Below, in pieces: positions 39,124-49,008 of a stretch of DNA of 64,000 bases (position 1 is its first letter; each line of letters opens with the position of its first letter). Below the pieces are notes generated by a model. It was not told the origin of the DNA. It did no database searches and worked only from the letters and a program-made list of their open reading frames with translations. Made by a program: the position numbers and the translations under genes. Source of the stretch: JADLGL01 sp050184415. Lineage in GTDB: Bacteria > Pseudomonadota > Alphaproteobacteria > Rhizobiales > Kaistiaceae. The stretch spans positions 124,001 through 188,000 of the forward strand of contig JBFXAJ010000001.1 of NCBI GenBank assembly GCA_050184415.1, read 5' to 3'.

Positions 39124-40853
39124 GAGTAACCACCGAAGAGGGCGGCGCCGGCGGCGCTGCAGGGTTCGTCGAGCCGGGCTGGGTCGTCACGCGGCCGGCC
39201 AAGGCCGGGGCACGCGACCACTCCAAGAACCGCATCCGCTTCGCGATCGCCGGCTTCGTCGTCGTGTTCGGCGCCATCGTCGGGCGTCTCGTGATGCTGG
39301 GCTTCGACGAGCCGGAGCCGACCGTCTACTACGCGAGCGCGGAGGCCGCGATCTCCGCCGCGCGCCCCGATCTCGTCGACCGCAATGGCGATATCCTCGC
39401 CGCCGACATACGCACCGCCTCGCTCTATGCCGAGCCGCGCAACATCATCGACGTCGACGAGGCGGCCGAGCGCATCAACAGCGTGCTGCCCAACCTGTCG
39501 GTCCCGTGGCTGCGCCAGCGCCTCACCGGCACCGGCGGCTTCGTGTGGCTGCAGCGCGAGCTGACGCCGCGGCAGCAGGACGCGATCCACAATCTCGGCA
39601 TACCCGGTGTCGGCTTCCTCACCGAGAACCAGCGCTTCTATCCCGGCGGCCCGGTCGCCTCGCACATCGTCGGTTCGGTCAATGTCGACAATCAGGGCAT
39701 TGCCGGCATCGAGAAATACATCGACGACCAGGGCCTCGCCGAGCTGCAGCAGTTCGGCTTCGCCAACGGCGACGGCCTCGACCTCGAGCCGGTGGCGCTC
39801 TCGATCGATCTCCGGGTCCAGCACATCCTCCGCGACGAGCTGGTGGCGGCGATGGAGCGCTACCGCGCGATCGCGGCCGCCGGGATCATCCTCGACGTCC
39901 ATACCGGCGAGGTCCTCGCGATGTCGTCGATCCCGGACTACGACCCGAACCATCCGGTCCAGGCGCTCGACCCCGACCGGCTGAACCGGGTGACCGCCGG
40001 CGTCTACGAGCTCGGCTCGGTCTTCAAGACGCTGACGATCGCGATGGCGCTCGACGCCGGGGTCGCCAACCTCAACTCGATCTTCGACGCCTCGGCGCCG
40101 ATCCGGTCGGGCGGCTTCACCATCTCCGACTTCCACGGCAAGAACCGCCCGCTCACGGTGCCGGAAGTCTTCATCTATTCCTCGAATGTCGGTGCCGCGC
40201 GGATGGCCCTCGCGGTCGGCACGGCCGGGCAGCAGGAGTTCCTGCGGCGGATCGGGATCACCAGCCGGCCGGGCACCGAGCTTCCCGAACGGGCGGCGCC
40301 GCTCGTGCCGTCGCGTTGGACCGACCTCACCACCATGACCGTCGCCTTCGGCCACGGCGTCTCCACCACGCCGATGAACCTTGCCACGGCCGCGGCCGCA
40401 CTCGTCAATGGCGGCCGGCTGATCCCGCCGACCCTGTTCCCGCGGGACGAGGCCGCCGCGGCTGCCGTGGCGACCCAGGTCATCCGGCCGGAGACCAGCC
40501 AGGCGATGCGCTACATGTTCCGCCTCAACAATGTGGAAGGCTCGGGCCGGAACTCGGACGTGCCGGGCTATCTCGTCGGCGGCAAGACCGGAACCGCCGA
40601 GAAGATCGTGGACGGCCGCTACAGCGGCAACCTCGTGTTCAACTCCTATCTTGCCGCCTTCCCGATGGACGATCCGCAATACGTCGTCCTCGTGATCGTT
40701 GACGAGCCGCAGCCCGCGGAGCCGACCGACGGGCGCACGGCCGCCTACAACGCCGCCCGGGTCGTCGCCAATGTCGTCCGCCGCTCGGCGTCCCTTCTTG
40801 GCGTGAACCCGCGTTTCGAGACGTTCGACTACGCCAACCCTGCGGCGTTCTGA
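39120..40853 (+). CDS. ftsI: Septal peptidoglycan transpeptidase FtsI (PBP3)
   Basis: A 577-residue class B penicillin-binding protein. One membrane helix lies near residues 41-62, then a pedestal domain (PDLVDRNGDILAADI) and the transpeptidase domain. Catalytic motifs are SVFK in ELGSVFKTLT, SSN in IYSSNVGAAR and KTG in GGKTGTAEKI. It crosslinks septal peptidoglycan with FtsW. The start overlaps the ftsL stop. A repeat block follows before murE. Confidence 0.96.
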   Translation: MRVTTEEGGAGGAAGFVEPGWVVTRPAKAGARDHSKNRIRFAIAGFVVVFGAIVGRLVMLGFDEPEPTVYYASAEAAISAARPDLVDRNGDILAADIRTASLYAEPRNIIDVDEAAERINSVLPNLSVPWLRQRLTGTGGFVWLQRELTPRQQDAIHNLGIPGVGFLTENQRFYPGGPVASHIVGSVNVDNQGIAGIEKYIDDQGLAELQQFGFANGDGLDLEPVALSIDLRVQHILRDELVAAMERYRAIAAAGIILDVHTGEVLAMSSIPDYDPNHPVQALDPDRLNRVTAGVYELGSVFKTLTIAMALDAGVANLNSIFDASAPIRSGGFTISDFHGKNRPLTVPEVFIYSSNVGAARMALAVGTAGQQEFLRRIGITSRPGTELPERAAPLVPSRWTDLTTMTVAFGHGVSTTPMNLATAAAALVNGGRLIPPTLFPRDEAAAAAVATQVIRPETSQAMRYMFRLNNVEGSGRNSDVPGYLVGGKTGTAEKIVDGRYSGNLVFNSYLAAFPMDDPQYVVLVIVDEPQPAEPTDGRTAAYNAARVVANVVRRSASLLGVNPRFETFDYANPAAF

Positions 40854-40902
40854 GCTGGAGAAGAGCTGGTGGGAAGGGGCGCTTCGAGAATGCACCGTCC
40901 TT

Positions 40903-41057
40903 TTCTCCCCCCTTGCGGGGGAGACCGCGGAGCTTGACCTGCGAAGCAGGTCTTAGCGAAGCGCGTGGGGGGTGCTCGACGGGCGTCTCGATCGTGGAGA
41001 GGCTGACCCCCTCCCAAAACGCTTCGCGTTTTGACCTCCCCGCAAGGGGGAGGTAGG
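40903..41057. repeat. Dispersed repeat R3, copy A
   Basis: It starts TCTCCCCCCTTGCGGGGGAG, contains CTTAGCGAAGCGCGTGGGG, and ends CCTCCCCGCAAGGGGGAGG. An inverted copy lies at 50439-50575 with the same ends and a different middle. Inner hairpins (ACCTGCGAAGCAGGT; AAAACGC-TTCG-GCGTTTT) make it highly structured. It separates ftsI from murE within the operon. Confidence 0.85.
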
Positions 41058-41109
41058 TCCCGAGCCGGTGGCGAGGGGTGGCGACAAGGAAGAGGTGGTC
41101 CTGCAAAAC

Positions 41110-42573
41110 ATGGTATCGGACCACGCCATGCTGCTAGGCGACCTTCTGCGCGATTCGATCCCCGCCGGGGCGCCGGCCGTGGAGGTGGTCGGGATTACGG
41201 CTGACTCGCGGGCGGTCCGGCCCGGTCTTCTTTTCGCGGCGCTTCGGGGCGCGAAGGCCGACGGTGCGGCCTTCGCCGCTGCAGCAATTGCCGCAGGGGC
41301 TGCGGCGATCCTTGCCCCGACCGATTTCGCGCTGGACGATCCCGGCATCCCGGTCGTCCGCGTCGACGATCCGCGCCGTGCGCTGGCGCTTGCGGCGGCG
41401 CGGTTCTATCCGCGCCAGCCGCGGCATCTGGTGGCTGTCACCGGAACCAGCGGCAAGACGTCGGTCGCGGTGTTCACGCGACAGATCTTCGAGGCGGCGG
41501 GGTTTCCTGCGGCAAGCGTCGGCACGATCGGCGTCGTGGCGCCGGGCCGGATCGAGCCCGGCGGCCTGACCACGCCCGATCCGGTGAAGCTGCACCGGAC
41601 TCTCGATGAGCTGGCGGCCGCGGGCGTCGACCACGCCGCGATCGAGGCCTCGAGCCATGGGCTCGACCAGCACCGCCTCGACGGGCTTCGCCTCGCCGCC
41701 GCCGGTTTCACCAATCTCGGCCGCGACCATCTCGACTATCATCCCGACGTCGAGGACTATTTCCGCGCAAAGCTCCGCCTGTTCAGCGAGATTCTCCCTG
41801 AAGGCGGCACCGCGGTCGTCAATGCCGACAGCGAATACGCCCCGCGGGTCATTGGGGCGGTGCGGCGCGGTGCGCGGACGATGACGGTGGGCGAGGCGGG
41901 GGAGGACATTCGCATTCTTTCCGCGCGGCCGGACGGGCTGGCGCAGGTTCTCGCGCTCGAAGTCTTCGGAAGCCGCGCCGAAATCCGTCTCCCGCTGGCG
42001 GGGACATTCCAGGCCGCCAACGCGGCCATGGCGGCGGGCCTCGCGATTGCGGCGGGCATTGATCCCGCGACGGCCATCGCCGCTCTGGAGAAACTCGAAG
42101 GCGCGCCGGGGCGGCTCGACAAGGTCGGCGAGACGCCGGACGGCGCGGCGGTCTTCGTCGACTATGCCCACAAGCCCGAGGCGATCCGCGCGGCGCTGGC
42201 GGCGCTGCGGCCGATGACGAGCGGTCGCCTCATCGTCGTCTTCGGCGCGGGCGGCGATCGTGACCCCGGCAAGCGGCCGCTGATGGGCGCTGCCGCCGCG
42301 GAAACCGCCGACATCGTCATCGTCACCGACGACAATCCGCGGAGCGAGGAGCCGGCAGCCATCCGCCGCGCCATCCTGGCGGGTGCCCCGGGGGCGATCG
42401 AGATCGCCGGCCGCGCTGCCGCAATCGACGCGGCCGTAGCCATGCTCCGCCACGGAGATGTCCTGTGCGTTGCCGGAAAAGGCCATGAAACCGGCCAAAC
42501 CATCGGTGACATGATCTTCCCGTTCTCGGACCATGAGGTGGTCCGGGAAGCGCTCGGGAGGGTCAGGGCATGA
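41110..42573 (+). CDS. murE: UDP-MurNAc-tripeptide ligase MurE
   Basis: A 487-residue ligase adding meso-diaminopimelate to UDP-MurNAc-dipeptide. The ATP loop is TGTSGKTSVAVF, the carbamylated Lys region follows FTNLGRDHLDYH, and DNPR in VTDDNPRSEEP marks the meso-DAP specificity loop. ATG 41110 is chosen; GTG 41095 and ATG 41128 are alternatives. The gene follows repeat R3, whose purine-rich end lies just upstream of the ribosome site. ATGA overlap with murF. Confidence 0.95.
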   Translation: MVSDHAMLLGDLLRDSIPAGAPAVEVVGITADSRAVRPGLLFAALRGAKADGAAFAAAAIAAGAAAILAPTDFALDDPGIPVVRVDDPRRALALAAARFYPRQPRHLVAVTGTSGKTSVAVFTRQIFEAAGFPAASVGTIGVVAPGRIEPGGLTTPDPVKLHRTLDELAAAGVDHAAIEASSHGLDQHRLDGLRLAAAGFTNLGRDHLDYHPDVEDYFRAKLRLFSEILPEGGTAVVNADSEYAPRVIGAVRRGARTMTVGEAGEDIRILSARPDGLAQVLALEVFGSRAEIRLPLAGTFQAANAAMAAGLAIAAGIDPATAIAALEKLEGAPGRLDKVGETPDGAAVFVDYAHKPEAIRAALAALRPMTSGRLIVVFGAGGDRDPGKRPLMGAAAAETADIVIVTDDNPRSEEPAAIRRAILAGAPGAIEIAGRAAAIDAAVAMLRHGDVLCVAGKGHETGQTIGDMIFPFSDHEVVREALGRVRA

Positions 42574-44015
42574 GCGGGGCGCTGTGGAGCTTTTCGGCGC
42601 TCGTCCGGGCGATGCGGGGCCGGCCGGTCGGCCCGGAGCCGCAGGCCATCGACGGCATCTCGATCGACAGCCGCACGGTGCTGCCGGGCGACGCGTTCTT
42701 CGCGATCCGCGGCGACCGCTTCGACGGCCATGATTTCGTCAGCTCCGCGCTCGGGCGCGGGGCCGGAACGGCCGTCGTCAGCACCGCCCGCCTTGCCGCG
42801 CTGGGACGGATCACCGGATCGATGGTGGTTGTCGACGACGTCCTCGAGGCGCTGCGCGGACTCGGCGCCGCCGCGCGGGACCGGACGGCCGCGAAGATCA
42901 TCGCCGTCACCGGCAGCGCCGGCAAGACCGGTACCAAGGACATGCTCCTGGCCGCGCTCGGCCGGGTTGGGCGGGCACATGGCGCGCCGGCCTCGTTCAA
43001 CAATCATTGGGGCGTCCCGCTGACTCTCGCGCGGATGCCCGAGACGACGTCCTTCGGCGTCTTCGAGATCGGCATGAACCATGCCGGCGAGATCGAACCG
43101 CTGGTCGCGCTGGTGCGGCCGCATGCGGCGATCATCACCACCGTCGAGCCGGTCCATCTCGCCGCCTTCGCGGGCGTCGAGGACATCGCCCGCGCCAAGG
43201 CCGAGGTCCTGACCGGGATCGTCCCCGGCGGCGCCGCCATCCTCAACCGAGACAACCCCCATTTCGACCTCCTGCGCGGAATCGCGAAGGAGCTCGATGT
43301 CGAAAGGGTCATCGGCTTCGGTGCCGATCCCGGCGCGGATGCGCGGCTGAACGAGGTCGTGCTGGAGCCGGAGGGGTCGACGGTTTCCGCAACCATCCTC
43401 GGCCGCGAGATCACCTACGCGCTCGGTGTGCCGGGCCGCCATATCGTCCTGAACAGTCTCGCGGTCCTCGCGGCGATTGCCGCCATCGACGTCGACCTCG
43501 ACGAAACGGCGGCGGCGCTCGCGACCTTCCGCGCCGGCAAGGGGCGCGGCGAGCGGACGCGGCTTGCCATCGCCGGCGGCGACGGCGTCCTGATCGACGA
43601 GAGCTACAACGCCAACCCGGCCTCGATGCGGGCCGCCTTCTCGGTCCTGGCGCAGACTGACCCGCTACATGGGGGGCGGCGCGTCGCCGTGCTAGGCGAC
43701 ATGCTGGAGCTCGGGCCGGAGGAGCGCTCGCTCCATCTCGGGCTGGCCGAGCCGCTGATGGAGGCGGGGGCCGACCTTGTGTTCGCTGCCGGACCCCGCA
43801 TGGCGGCGCTCTGGGAGGCCTTGCCGCCCGACCGCCGCGGCGTCTATGCCGAGACCGCGGCGGAACTCGAAGCGGCCGTCGCCGAGGCGCTCGGCCCCGG
43901 CGACGTGGTGATGGTCAAGGGCTCCAACGGCAGCCGCATGGGTCCGTTGGTGGATTCTCTGAAGCGGCGTTTTGCGACGACCGTCCCGCAAGGGGCGGCC
44001 GAGGGGACGGACTGA
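42570..44015 (+). CDS. murF: UDP-MurNAc-pentapeptide ligase MurF
   Basis: A 481-residue ligase attaching D-Ala-D-Ala to the tripeptide precursor. The ATP loop is TGSAGKTGTKDML; FEIGMNHAGEIE and DESYNANPASMRAA are family signatures, and GDMLELG lies in the C-terminal domain. The start overlaps murE and the stop overlaps mraY (TGATG). Confidence 0.96.
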   Translation: MSGALWSFSALVRAMRGRPVGPEPQAIDGISIDSRTVLPGDAFFAIRGDRFDGHDFVSSALGRGAGTAVVSTARLAALGRITGSMVVVDDVLEALRGLGAAARDRTAAKIIAVTGSAGKTGTKDMLLAALGRVGRAHGAPASFNNHWGVPLTLARMPETTSFGVFEIGMNHAGEIEPLVALVRPHAAIITTVEPVHLAAFAGVEDIARAKAEVLTGIVPGGAAILNRDNPHFDLLRGIAKELDVERVIGFGADPGADARLNEVVLEPEGSTVSATILGREITYALGVPGRHIVLNSLAVLAAIAAIDVDLDETAAALATFRAGKGRGERTRLAIAGGDGVLIDESYNANPASMRAAFSVLAQTDPLHGGRRVAVLGDMLELGPEERSLHLGLAEPLMEAGADLVFAAGPRMAALWEALPPDRRGVYAETAAELEAAVAEALGPGDVVMVKGSNGSRMGPLVDSLKRRFATTVPQGAAEGTD

Positions 44016-45103
44016 TGCTCGTTTTTCTGGCGGAGCTGCTCGCGGATTTCCCGGGGCGGAACGTCGTCACCTACATCACCTTCCGGACCGGCGCGGCCGC
44101 GCTCACGGCGCTCCTGTTCGTCTTCCTCTTCGGTCCCTCGATCATCGCGGCCCTTCGCGTGCGTCAGGGCAAGGGCCAGCCGATCCGCGAGGACGGCCCC
44201 GCAAGCCATCTCCTGACCAAGAAGGGCACGCCCACGATGGGCGGCCTCATGATCCTGTCGGGGCTCCTCGTTTCGACCCTGCTGTGGGCCGACCTTCGCA
44301 ATCCGTATCTCTGGATCGTGCTCGGCGTCACGGTCTGCTTCGGCCTCATCGGCTTCTATGACGACCTCCTCAAGGTGCGCCGTGCCAAGGCCAACACCGG
44401 ATTCTCCGGCCGTGTCCGGCTCGGCCTCGAATTCCTGATCGCGGGCGTCGCCGCTTTCCTTCTGATGAATCTCGGCGAGGGCGATCTCCGCGACGGTCTC
44501 GCGCTGCCCTTCGTCAACGATTTCGTCGTCAGCCTCGGCTGGTTCTTCGTGCCGTTCGGGGCGATCGTCATCTCGGGATTCGGCAATGCGGTGAACCTGA
44601 CCGACGGCCTGGACGGCCTCGCGATCGTGCCGGCCATGATCGCGATCGCGACCTTCGGGCTGTTCGCCTATCTCGTCGGCAACGCGCTCTATTCCGAGTA
44701 TCTCCAGATCCACTTCATCGTCGGCACCGGCGAGCTTGCCGTGCTGTGCGGCGCCGTCCTTGGCGCCGGCTTAGGCTTTCTGTGGTTCAACGCGCCGCCG
44801 GCCGCGATCTTCATGGGCGATACCGGCTCGCTGGCGCTCGGCGGCATGCTCGGCGCGATCGCGGTGGCGACCAAGCACGAGATCGTGGCTCTCATCGTCG
44901 GCGGCCTCTTTGTGCTGGAGACCGCTTCGGTGATGATCCAGGTCGCCTCGTTCAAGATGTTCGGCAAGCGCGTGTTCCGGATGGCGCCGATCCACCATCA
45001 TTTCGAGCACCGAGGCTGGACCGAGCCGCAGATCGTGATCCGGTTCTGGATCATCGCGGTCGTGCTGGCGCTGATCGGCCTCTCGAGCCTCAAGCTGCGG
45101 TGA
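44015..45103 (+). CDS. mraY: Phospho-MurNAc-pentapeptide translocase MraY
   Basis: A 362-residue integral membrane enzyme of about ten helices that makes lipid I from UDP-MurNAc-pentapeptide and undecaprenyl phosphate. Signatures: KKGTPTMGGLMI, GFYDDLLKV (catalytic Asp pair), NLTDGLDGLAI and MAPIHHHFEHRGW. Length is normal. Confidence 0.97.
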   Translation: MLVFLAELLADFPGRNVVTYITFRTGAAALTALLFVFLFGPSIIAALRVRQGKGQPIREDGPASHLLTKKGTPTMGGLMILSGLLVSTLLWADLRNPYLWIVLGVTVCFGLIGFYDDLLKVRRAKANTGFSGRVRLGLEFLIAGVAAFLLMNLGEGDLRDGLALPFVNDFVVSLGWFFVPFGAIVISGFGNAVNLTDGLDGLAIVPAMIAIATFGLFAYLVGNALYSEYLQIHFIVGTGELAVLCGAVLGAGLGFLWFNAPPAAIFMGDTGSLALGGMLGAIAVATKHEIVALIVGGLFVLETASVMIQVASFKMFGKRVFRMAPIHHHFEHRGWTEPQIVIRFWIIAVVLALIGLSSLKLR

Positions 45104-45107
45104 GCAG

Positions 45108-46508
45108 ATGATCCCCGTCACCCCCTATCGCGGGAAACGGGTCGCGGTGTTCGGCCTTGGCAGGAGCGGGATCGCGAGCGCGAGGGCGCTGGTCGAGGGC
45201 GGCGCGGCGCCGGTGTGCTGGGACGATTCGGAGAAGGCGCGGGCGGCGGCCGAGGCCGAGGGCCTCTCGGTGGTCGACCTTTCCCACGTCGAATGGACCG
45301 GGATGGCGGCGCTGGTGCTCGCGCCGGGCGTGCCGCTGACGCATCCGGCGCCGCACTGGACGGTGCGGAAGGCGCAGGAGGCCGGGGTGCCGGTGATCGG
45401 CGACCTCGAGCTGTTCAGCCTGGTCCGGGCGCAGACGGCGCCGAACGCGCCGTTCGTCGCCGTCACCGGAACCAACGGCAAATCGACCACGACGGCGTTG
45501 ATCGGCCATCTCCTGACCGCCGCCGGCCGGGACGTGCAGCTCGGCGGCAATATCGGGACGGCCATGCTGTCGCTGAAGCCGCCGGCCACCGGACGGGTGC
45601 ATGTGATCGAGTGCTCGTCGTACCAGATCGAGACGACGCCGAGCCTTCATCCGAGCGTCGGCGTCCATCTCAACCTGTCGCCCGACCATCTCGACCGTCA
45701 CGGCACGTTCGAGAATTATTCGGAGGTGAAGTCGCGGCTGGCCCGGGCATCGGACATCGCGGTCGTCGGGGTTGACGATGTCGACAGCGCGCGGCTCGCG
45801 GATCACATCGCGCAGGCCGGCCGGCGGGTCGTCCGCATCTCGTCGAGGCAGACGTTGGCCGATGGCGTGACGGTGCGGGACGGAACGGTCGTCGCAATCG
45901 CCGACGGCGCGGCCGAGCCGGTGGCTTCGATCGCCGGGATCGGCTCGCTGCGCGCGCTCCACAACGCGCAGAACGCCGCGGCGGCGGTTGCGGTAGTCCG
46001 GGCGCTCGGCATCGACAACGCCACCATCGCCCGCGGCCTCAGGACGTTCCCGGGCCTGGCGCACCGGATGGAGGAGGTGGGCCGCAGGGGCCACGTCCTC
46101 TTCGTCAACGACTCCAAGGCCACCAATGCCGACGCGGCCGGTAAGGCGTTAGCAAGCTTTAACCATGTTTACTGGATTCTCGGTGGCCGGCCGAAGTCGG
46201 ACGGCATCGACGGACTTGATCCCTTCTTCCCGCGGGTGGCGAAGGCCTTCCTGATCGGCGAGGCGGCGGAGGGGTTCGCGGCCGTCCTGGAGGGTCAGGT
46301 GGACTACGAGATTTCGGGAACGCTCGACGCCGCGACGCGGGCGGCCGCGGCGGCCGCAGCCGCCGATGCATCGGCCGAGGCCGTGGTGCTCCTGTCCCCC
46401 GCCGCTGCCTCCTTCGACCAGTTCAACGATTTCGAGCACCGCGGCGACGTCTTCCGGCAGCTCGTCCAGAGCCTCGCCGGCGTCGCCCGAAAAGGAGTGG
46501 CCGCCTGA
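45108..46508 (+). CDS. murD: UDP-MurNAc-L-alanine:D-glutamate ligase MurD
   Basis: A 466-residue cytoplasmic ligase. The N-terminal Rossmann part starts VAVFGLGRSGIASARAL; the ATP loop is TGTNGKSTTTAL; further motifs are NLSPDHLDRHGT and NDSKATNADA. It starts 4 bp after mraY. The stop overlaps ftsW by one base (TGATG). Confidence 0.96.
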   Translation: MIPVTPYRGKRVAVFGLGRSGIASARALVEGGAAPVCWDDSEKARAAAEAEGLSVVDLSHVEWTGMAALVLAPGVPLTHPAPHWTVRKAQEAGVPVIGDLELFSLVRAQTAPNAPFVAVTGTNGKSTTTALIGHLLTAAGRDVQLGGNIGTAMLSLKPPATGRVHVIECSSYQIETTPSLHPSVGVHLNLSPDHLDRHGTFENYSEVKSRLARASDIAVVGVDDVDSARLADHIAQAGRRVVRISSRQTLADGVTVRDGTVVAIADGAAEPVASIAGIGSLRALHNAQNAAAAVAVVRALGIDNATIARGLRTFPGLAHRMEEVGRRGHVLFVNDSKATNADAAGKALASFNHVYWILGGRPKSDGIDGLDPFFPRVAKAFLIGEAAEGFAAVLEGQVDYEISGTLDAATRAAAAAAAADASAEAVVLLSPAAASFDQFNDFEHRGDVFRQLVQSLAGVARKGVAA

Positions 46509-47674
46509 TGGTCAGCCGCGCCGACCGTAGCGCCTTCGCCGAGTGGTGGTGGACCGTCGACAAGGTCCTCCTCGCCTGCCTCGTGATGCTGCTCGTCATC
46601 GGGATGGTGCTGTCGCTCGGAGCCAGCCCGCCGGTCGCGGAGCGCCTCGGCTACAGCGACAGCTTCTTCTTCGTGAAGCGGCACCTCGTGTTCCTCTTCC
46701 CGACGATCGTCCTCCTCGTCGCGACCTCCTTCCTGACGTCACGGCTCGCGCGGCGGCTGTCGATCATCATGCTGGTCGGCATGATCGCCTTCATGCTGAT
46801 GACCCTTGTCATCGGCGTCGAGGAGAACGGCTCGCGGCGCTGGATCGACGTCGCCGGCTTCTCGCTGCAGCCGTCCGAATTCATGAAGCCGGCCTTCATC
46901 GTCGTCTGCGCCTGGCTCTTCACGGAGAAGGCCCGAAACGGCGACGTGCCGGGCAATCTGTTCGCGATCCTCCTCCTCGCGATCGTCGTGACGCTCCTGA
47001 TCGCGCAGCCCGATTTCGGCCAGACGATCCTCGTCACCGTCGCCTGGGGCACGGTGTTCTTCGTGGCCGGCATGCCGTGGATCTGGATCGCCGTCATCGG
47101 CGGCGCGGGTGCGCTCGGCTTCGTGGCGGCCTATCTCACGATCCCGCATGTCGCGGGCCGCATCGACAGCTTCCTCCAGCCGGGCACCGGCGCCGACACC
47201 TTCCAGATCGACCGCTCGATGGAGGCGTTCGTCAATGGCGGCTGGTTCGGGGTCGGGCCGGGGGAGGGCACGATCAAGAACGTGCTCCCGGACGCGCACA
47301 CCGACTTCATCTTCGCCGTCGCTGGCGAGGAGTTCGGCCTCCTCTTCTGCATGGCGCTGGTGGCGCTCTACGCCTTCATCGTCATCCGCGGCCTGGTGCG
47401 CGCCCAGCGCTGCCCCGACGCCTTCACCCGCGTCGCGGCGTCGGGCCTGATCGTCCTGTTCGGCGTCCAGGCCTCGATCAACATCGCCGTGAACCTCCAC
47501 CTCATCCCGTCGAAAGGCATGACGCTGCCGTTCGTGTCCTCGGGCGGCTCGTCGATGATGGCGATCGCGCTGTCCATGGGCCTTTTCCTCGCGCTGACGC
47601 GCCAGCGCCCGGTCGCCAAGCGCACCCGCCGCGAGCGCGTCGTGGCCGATGACGGGCTGCCGAGCGCGGTCTGA
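46508..47674 (+). CDS. ftsW: Septal peptidoglycan polymerase FtsW
   Basis: A 388-residue SEDS-family glycosyltransferase of ten helices. Signatures: NGSRRWIDVAGFSLQPSEFM, AQPDFGQTILV (with the catalytic Asp position further on), and LPFVSSGGSSMMAI near the end. It polymerises lipid II with FtsI. Basic C-terminal tail RPVAKRTRRER. murG starts 5 bp after its stop. Confidence 0.96.
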   Translation: MVSRADRSAFAEWWWTVDKVLLACLVMLLVIGMVLSLGASPPVAERLGYSDSFFFVKRHLVFLFPTIVLLVATSFLTSRLARRLSIIMLVGMIAFMLMTLVIGVEENGSRRWIDVAGFSLQPSEFMKPAFIVVCAWLFTEKARNGDVPGNLFAILLLAIVVTLLIAQPDFGQTILVTVAWGTVFFVAGMPWIWIAVIGGAGALGFVAAYLTIPHVAGRIDSFLQPGTGADTFQIDRSMEAFVNGGWFGVGPGEGTIKNVLPDAHTDFIFAVAGEEFGLLFCMALVALYAFIVIRGLVRAQRCPDAFTRVAASGLIVLFGVQASINIAVNLHLIPSKGMTLPFVSSGGSSMMAIALSMGLFLALTRQRPVAKRTRRERVVADDGLPSAV

Positions 47675-47679
47675 CGAGC

Positions 47680-49008
47680 ATGGCGGGCACCGTTCTTCTC
47701 TGCGCCGGCGGCACCGGCGGGCATCTCTTTCCGGCTGCGGCCACCGCGCAGGTACTGGAGCAGCGCGGCTGGCGCGTCGAGCTCGCCACCGACCACCGCG
47801 CGACCAACTACGGGCAGGACTTCCCGGCGTCGGCGACGCATATCGTGCCATCGGCGACGCCGTCGGGACGCGGTCTCCTCGGCAAGGGCAGCGCCGCCGT
47901 AAAACTCGGCTGGGGCGTGCTGCGGGCGCGGGGATTGGTCGGGAAGGTCCGGCCCGCGGTAGCCGTCGGCTTCGGCGGCTATCCGACCGTGCCGCCGATC
48001 CTCGCGGCGAGCCTTCGTGGCGTGCCGACCATCATCCACGACCAGAACGCGGTGCTCGGCCGCGCCAACCGCTTTCTTGCTTCGCGCGTGACACGGATCG
48101 CGACGACCACGCCGCTGCAGCTCGGCGCGCAGCTCGCCGCGAAGATGGTGCAGACCGGCAATCCGGTGCGGCCGGCGGTGAAGGCAGCGGCGCGCGTTCC
48201 CTATCCGACGCTCGTGCCGGGCGGGCCGATCCGGCTCGCGATCTTCGGCGGCAGCCAGGGCGCGCGTTTCCTGTCGGATGCGGTGCCGGAGGCAATCGCG
48301 CGGCTGGCACCGGAATTGCGTGGCCGGCTTCGGATCGTGCAGCAGTGCCGGCCGGAGGATCTCGGCAGAGTCGAGGATTTCTATGAGCGGATCGATGTCG
48401 AGGCCGAGCTGAAGCCGTTCTTCACCAACCTGCCGCAGGTGGTCGCCGACAGCCATCTGGTGATCTCGCGCTCCGGCGCCTCGACGGTGACCGAGCTCGG
48501 CGTGATCGGGCGCCCGGCGATCCTGATCCCGCTGCCCGGGGCGATCGACCAGGACCAGGCGGCGAACGCCCGCATCCTCGACCGCGCCGGCGGTGGTTGG
48601 ATGTTCGAGGAGAAATCGCTCTCGCCGGAGAAGCTCGCTGCGGAGCTGACGGCGCTTCTCGGGGCGCCGGACCGGCTGGTCGCCGCCGCGGCCGCTGCGA
48701 AGTCGACCGCGGGGCCGGACGGCGCCGAGCGGCTGGCCGATCTCATCGAGGAACTGGCCGCCGCCAAGGACCCATCCTCCTTCACGGCTTTGCCGCATCG
48801 GGAAGGCCGATCGACGACCACCTCCCCGGCCTCCGAGCCGGGGCCCATCGGCCGTTCGTCATATGTGCAACGTCAGAGCGGCATCGCGGAGCCTCGTCCC
48901 GCGGCAGCGCCATTGGGCCCCGGGTCAGGCCCGGGGAGGGGGATGGGGCGAGCCCCGCGAAGGACAGCCAGCGGGTGGAAGCCGGCGAATGGCGGAGCCG
49001 CATCATGA
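47680..49008 (+). CDS. murG: Lipid II synthase MurG with repeat-derived C-terminal tail
   Basis: A 442-residue GT28 glycosyltransferase that adds GlcNAc to lipid I at the inner membrane. Signatures: LCAGGTGGHLFPAA, FGGYPTVPPILAA, IHDQNAVLGRANR, FGGSQGARFLSD and ISRSGASTVTELG. The catalytic part ends near residue 365 (ADLIEELAAAKD). The remaining 75-80 residues are low-complexity Pro/Gly/Arg and include a CCCCGGG/CCCGGGG palindrome at DNA level, so the tail comes from an inserted repeat. The murC start lies in the last codons. Confidence 0.94.
   Translation: MAGTVLLCAGGTGGHLFPAAATAQVLEQRGWRVELATDHRATNYGQDFPASATHIVPSATPSGRGLLGKGSAAVKLGWGVLRARGLVGKVRPAVAVGFGGYPTVPPILAASLRGVPTIIHDQNAVLGRANRFLASRVTRIATTTPLQLGAQLAAKMVQTGNPVRPAVKAAARVPYPTLVPGGPIRLAIFGGSQGARFLSDAVPEAIARLAPELRGRLRIVQQCRPEDLGRVEDFYERIDVEAELKPFFTNLPQVVADSHLVISRSGASTVTELGVIGRPAILIPLPGAIDQDQAANARILDRAGGGWMFEEKSLSPEKLAAELTALLGAPDRLVAAAAAAKSTAGPDGAERLADLIEELAAAKDPSSFTALPHREGRSTTTSPASEPGPIGRSSYVQRQSGIAEPRPAAAPLGPGSGPGRGMGRAPRRTASGWKPANGGAAS
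48918..48936. repeat. CCCCGGG palindrome inside the murG tail
   Basis: Arms CCCCGGG and CCCGGGG separated by TCAGG. The same sequence type (with CAAG or TTGA centre) occurs at 25303-25321 and twice at 56053-56155. It sits in the non-conserved end of murG. Confidence 0.7.

Noticed and set aside
39066..40895. A 609-codon minus-strand frame opposite ftsI
   Set aside because: Shadow frame of ftsI; ftsI has all catalytic motifs and the frame shows no recognisable protein features.
40930..40950. Second lux box (ACCTGC-GAA-GCAGGT)
   Set aside because: The dyad is too short and lies inside dispersed repeat R3, not at a promoter.
46140..46170. CtrA-like TTAG-N6-TTAAC inside murD
   Set aside because: The spacing is 6 rather than 7 and it lies within coding sequence with no promoter features.
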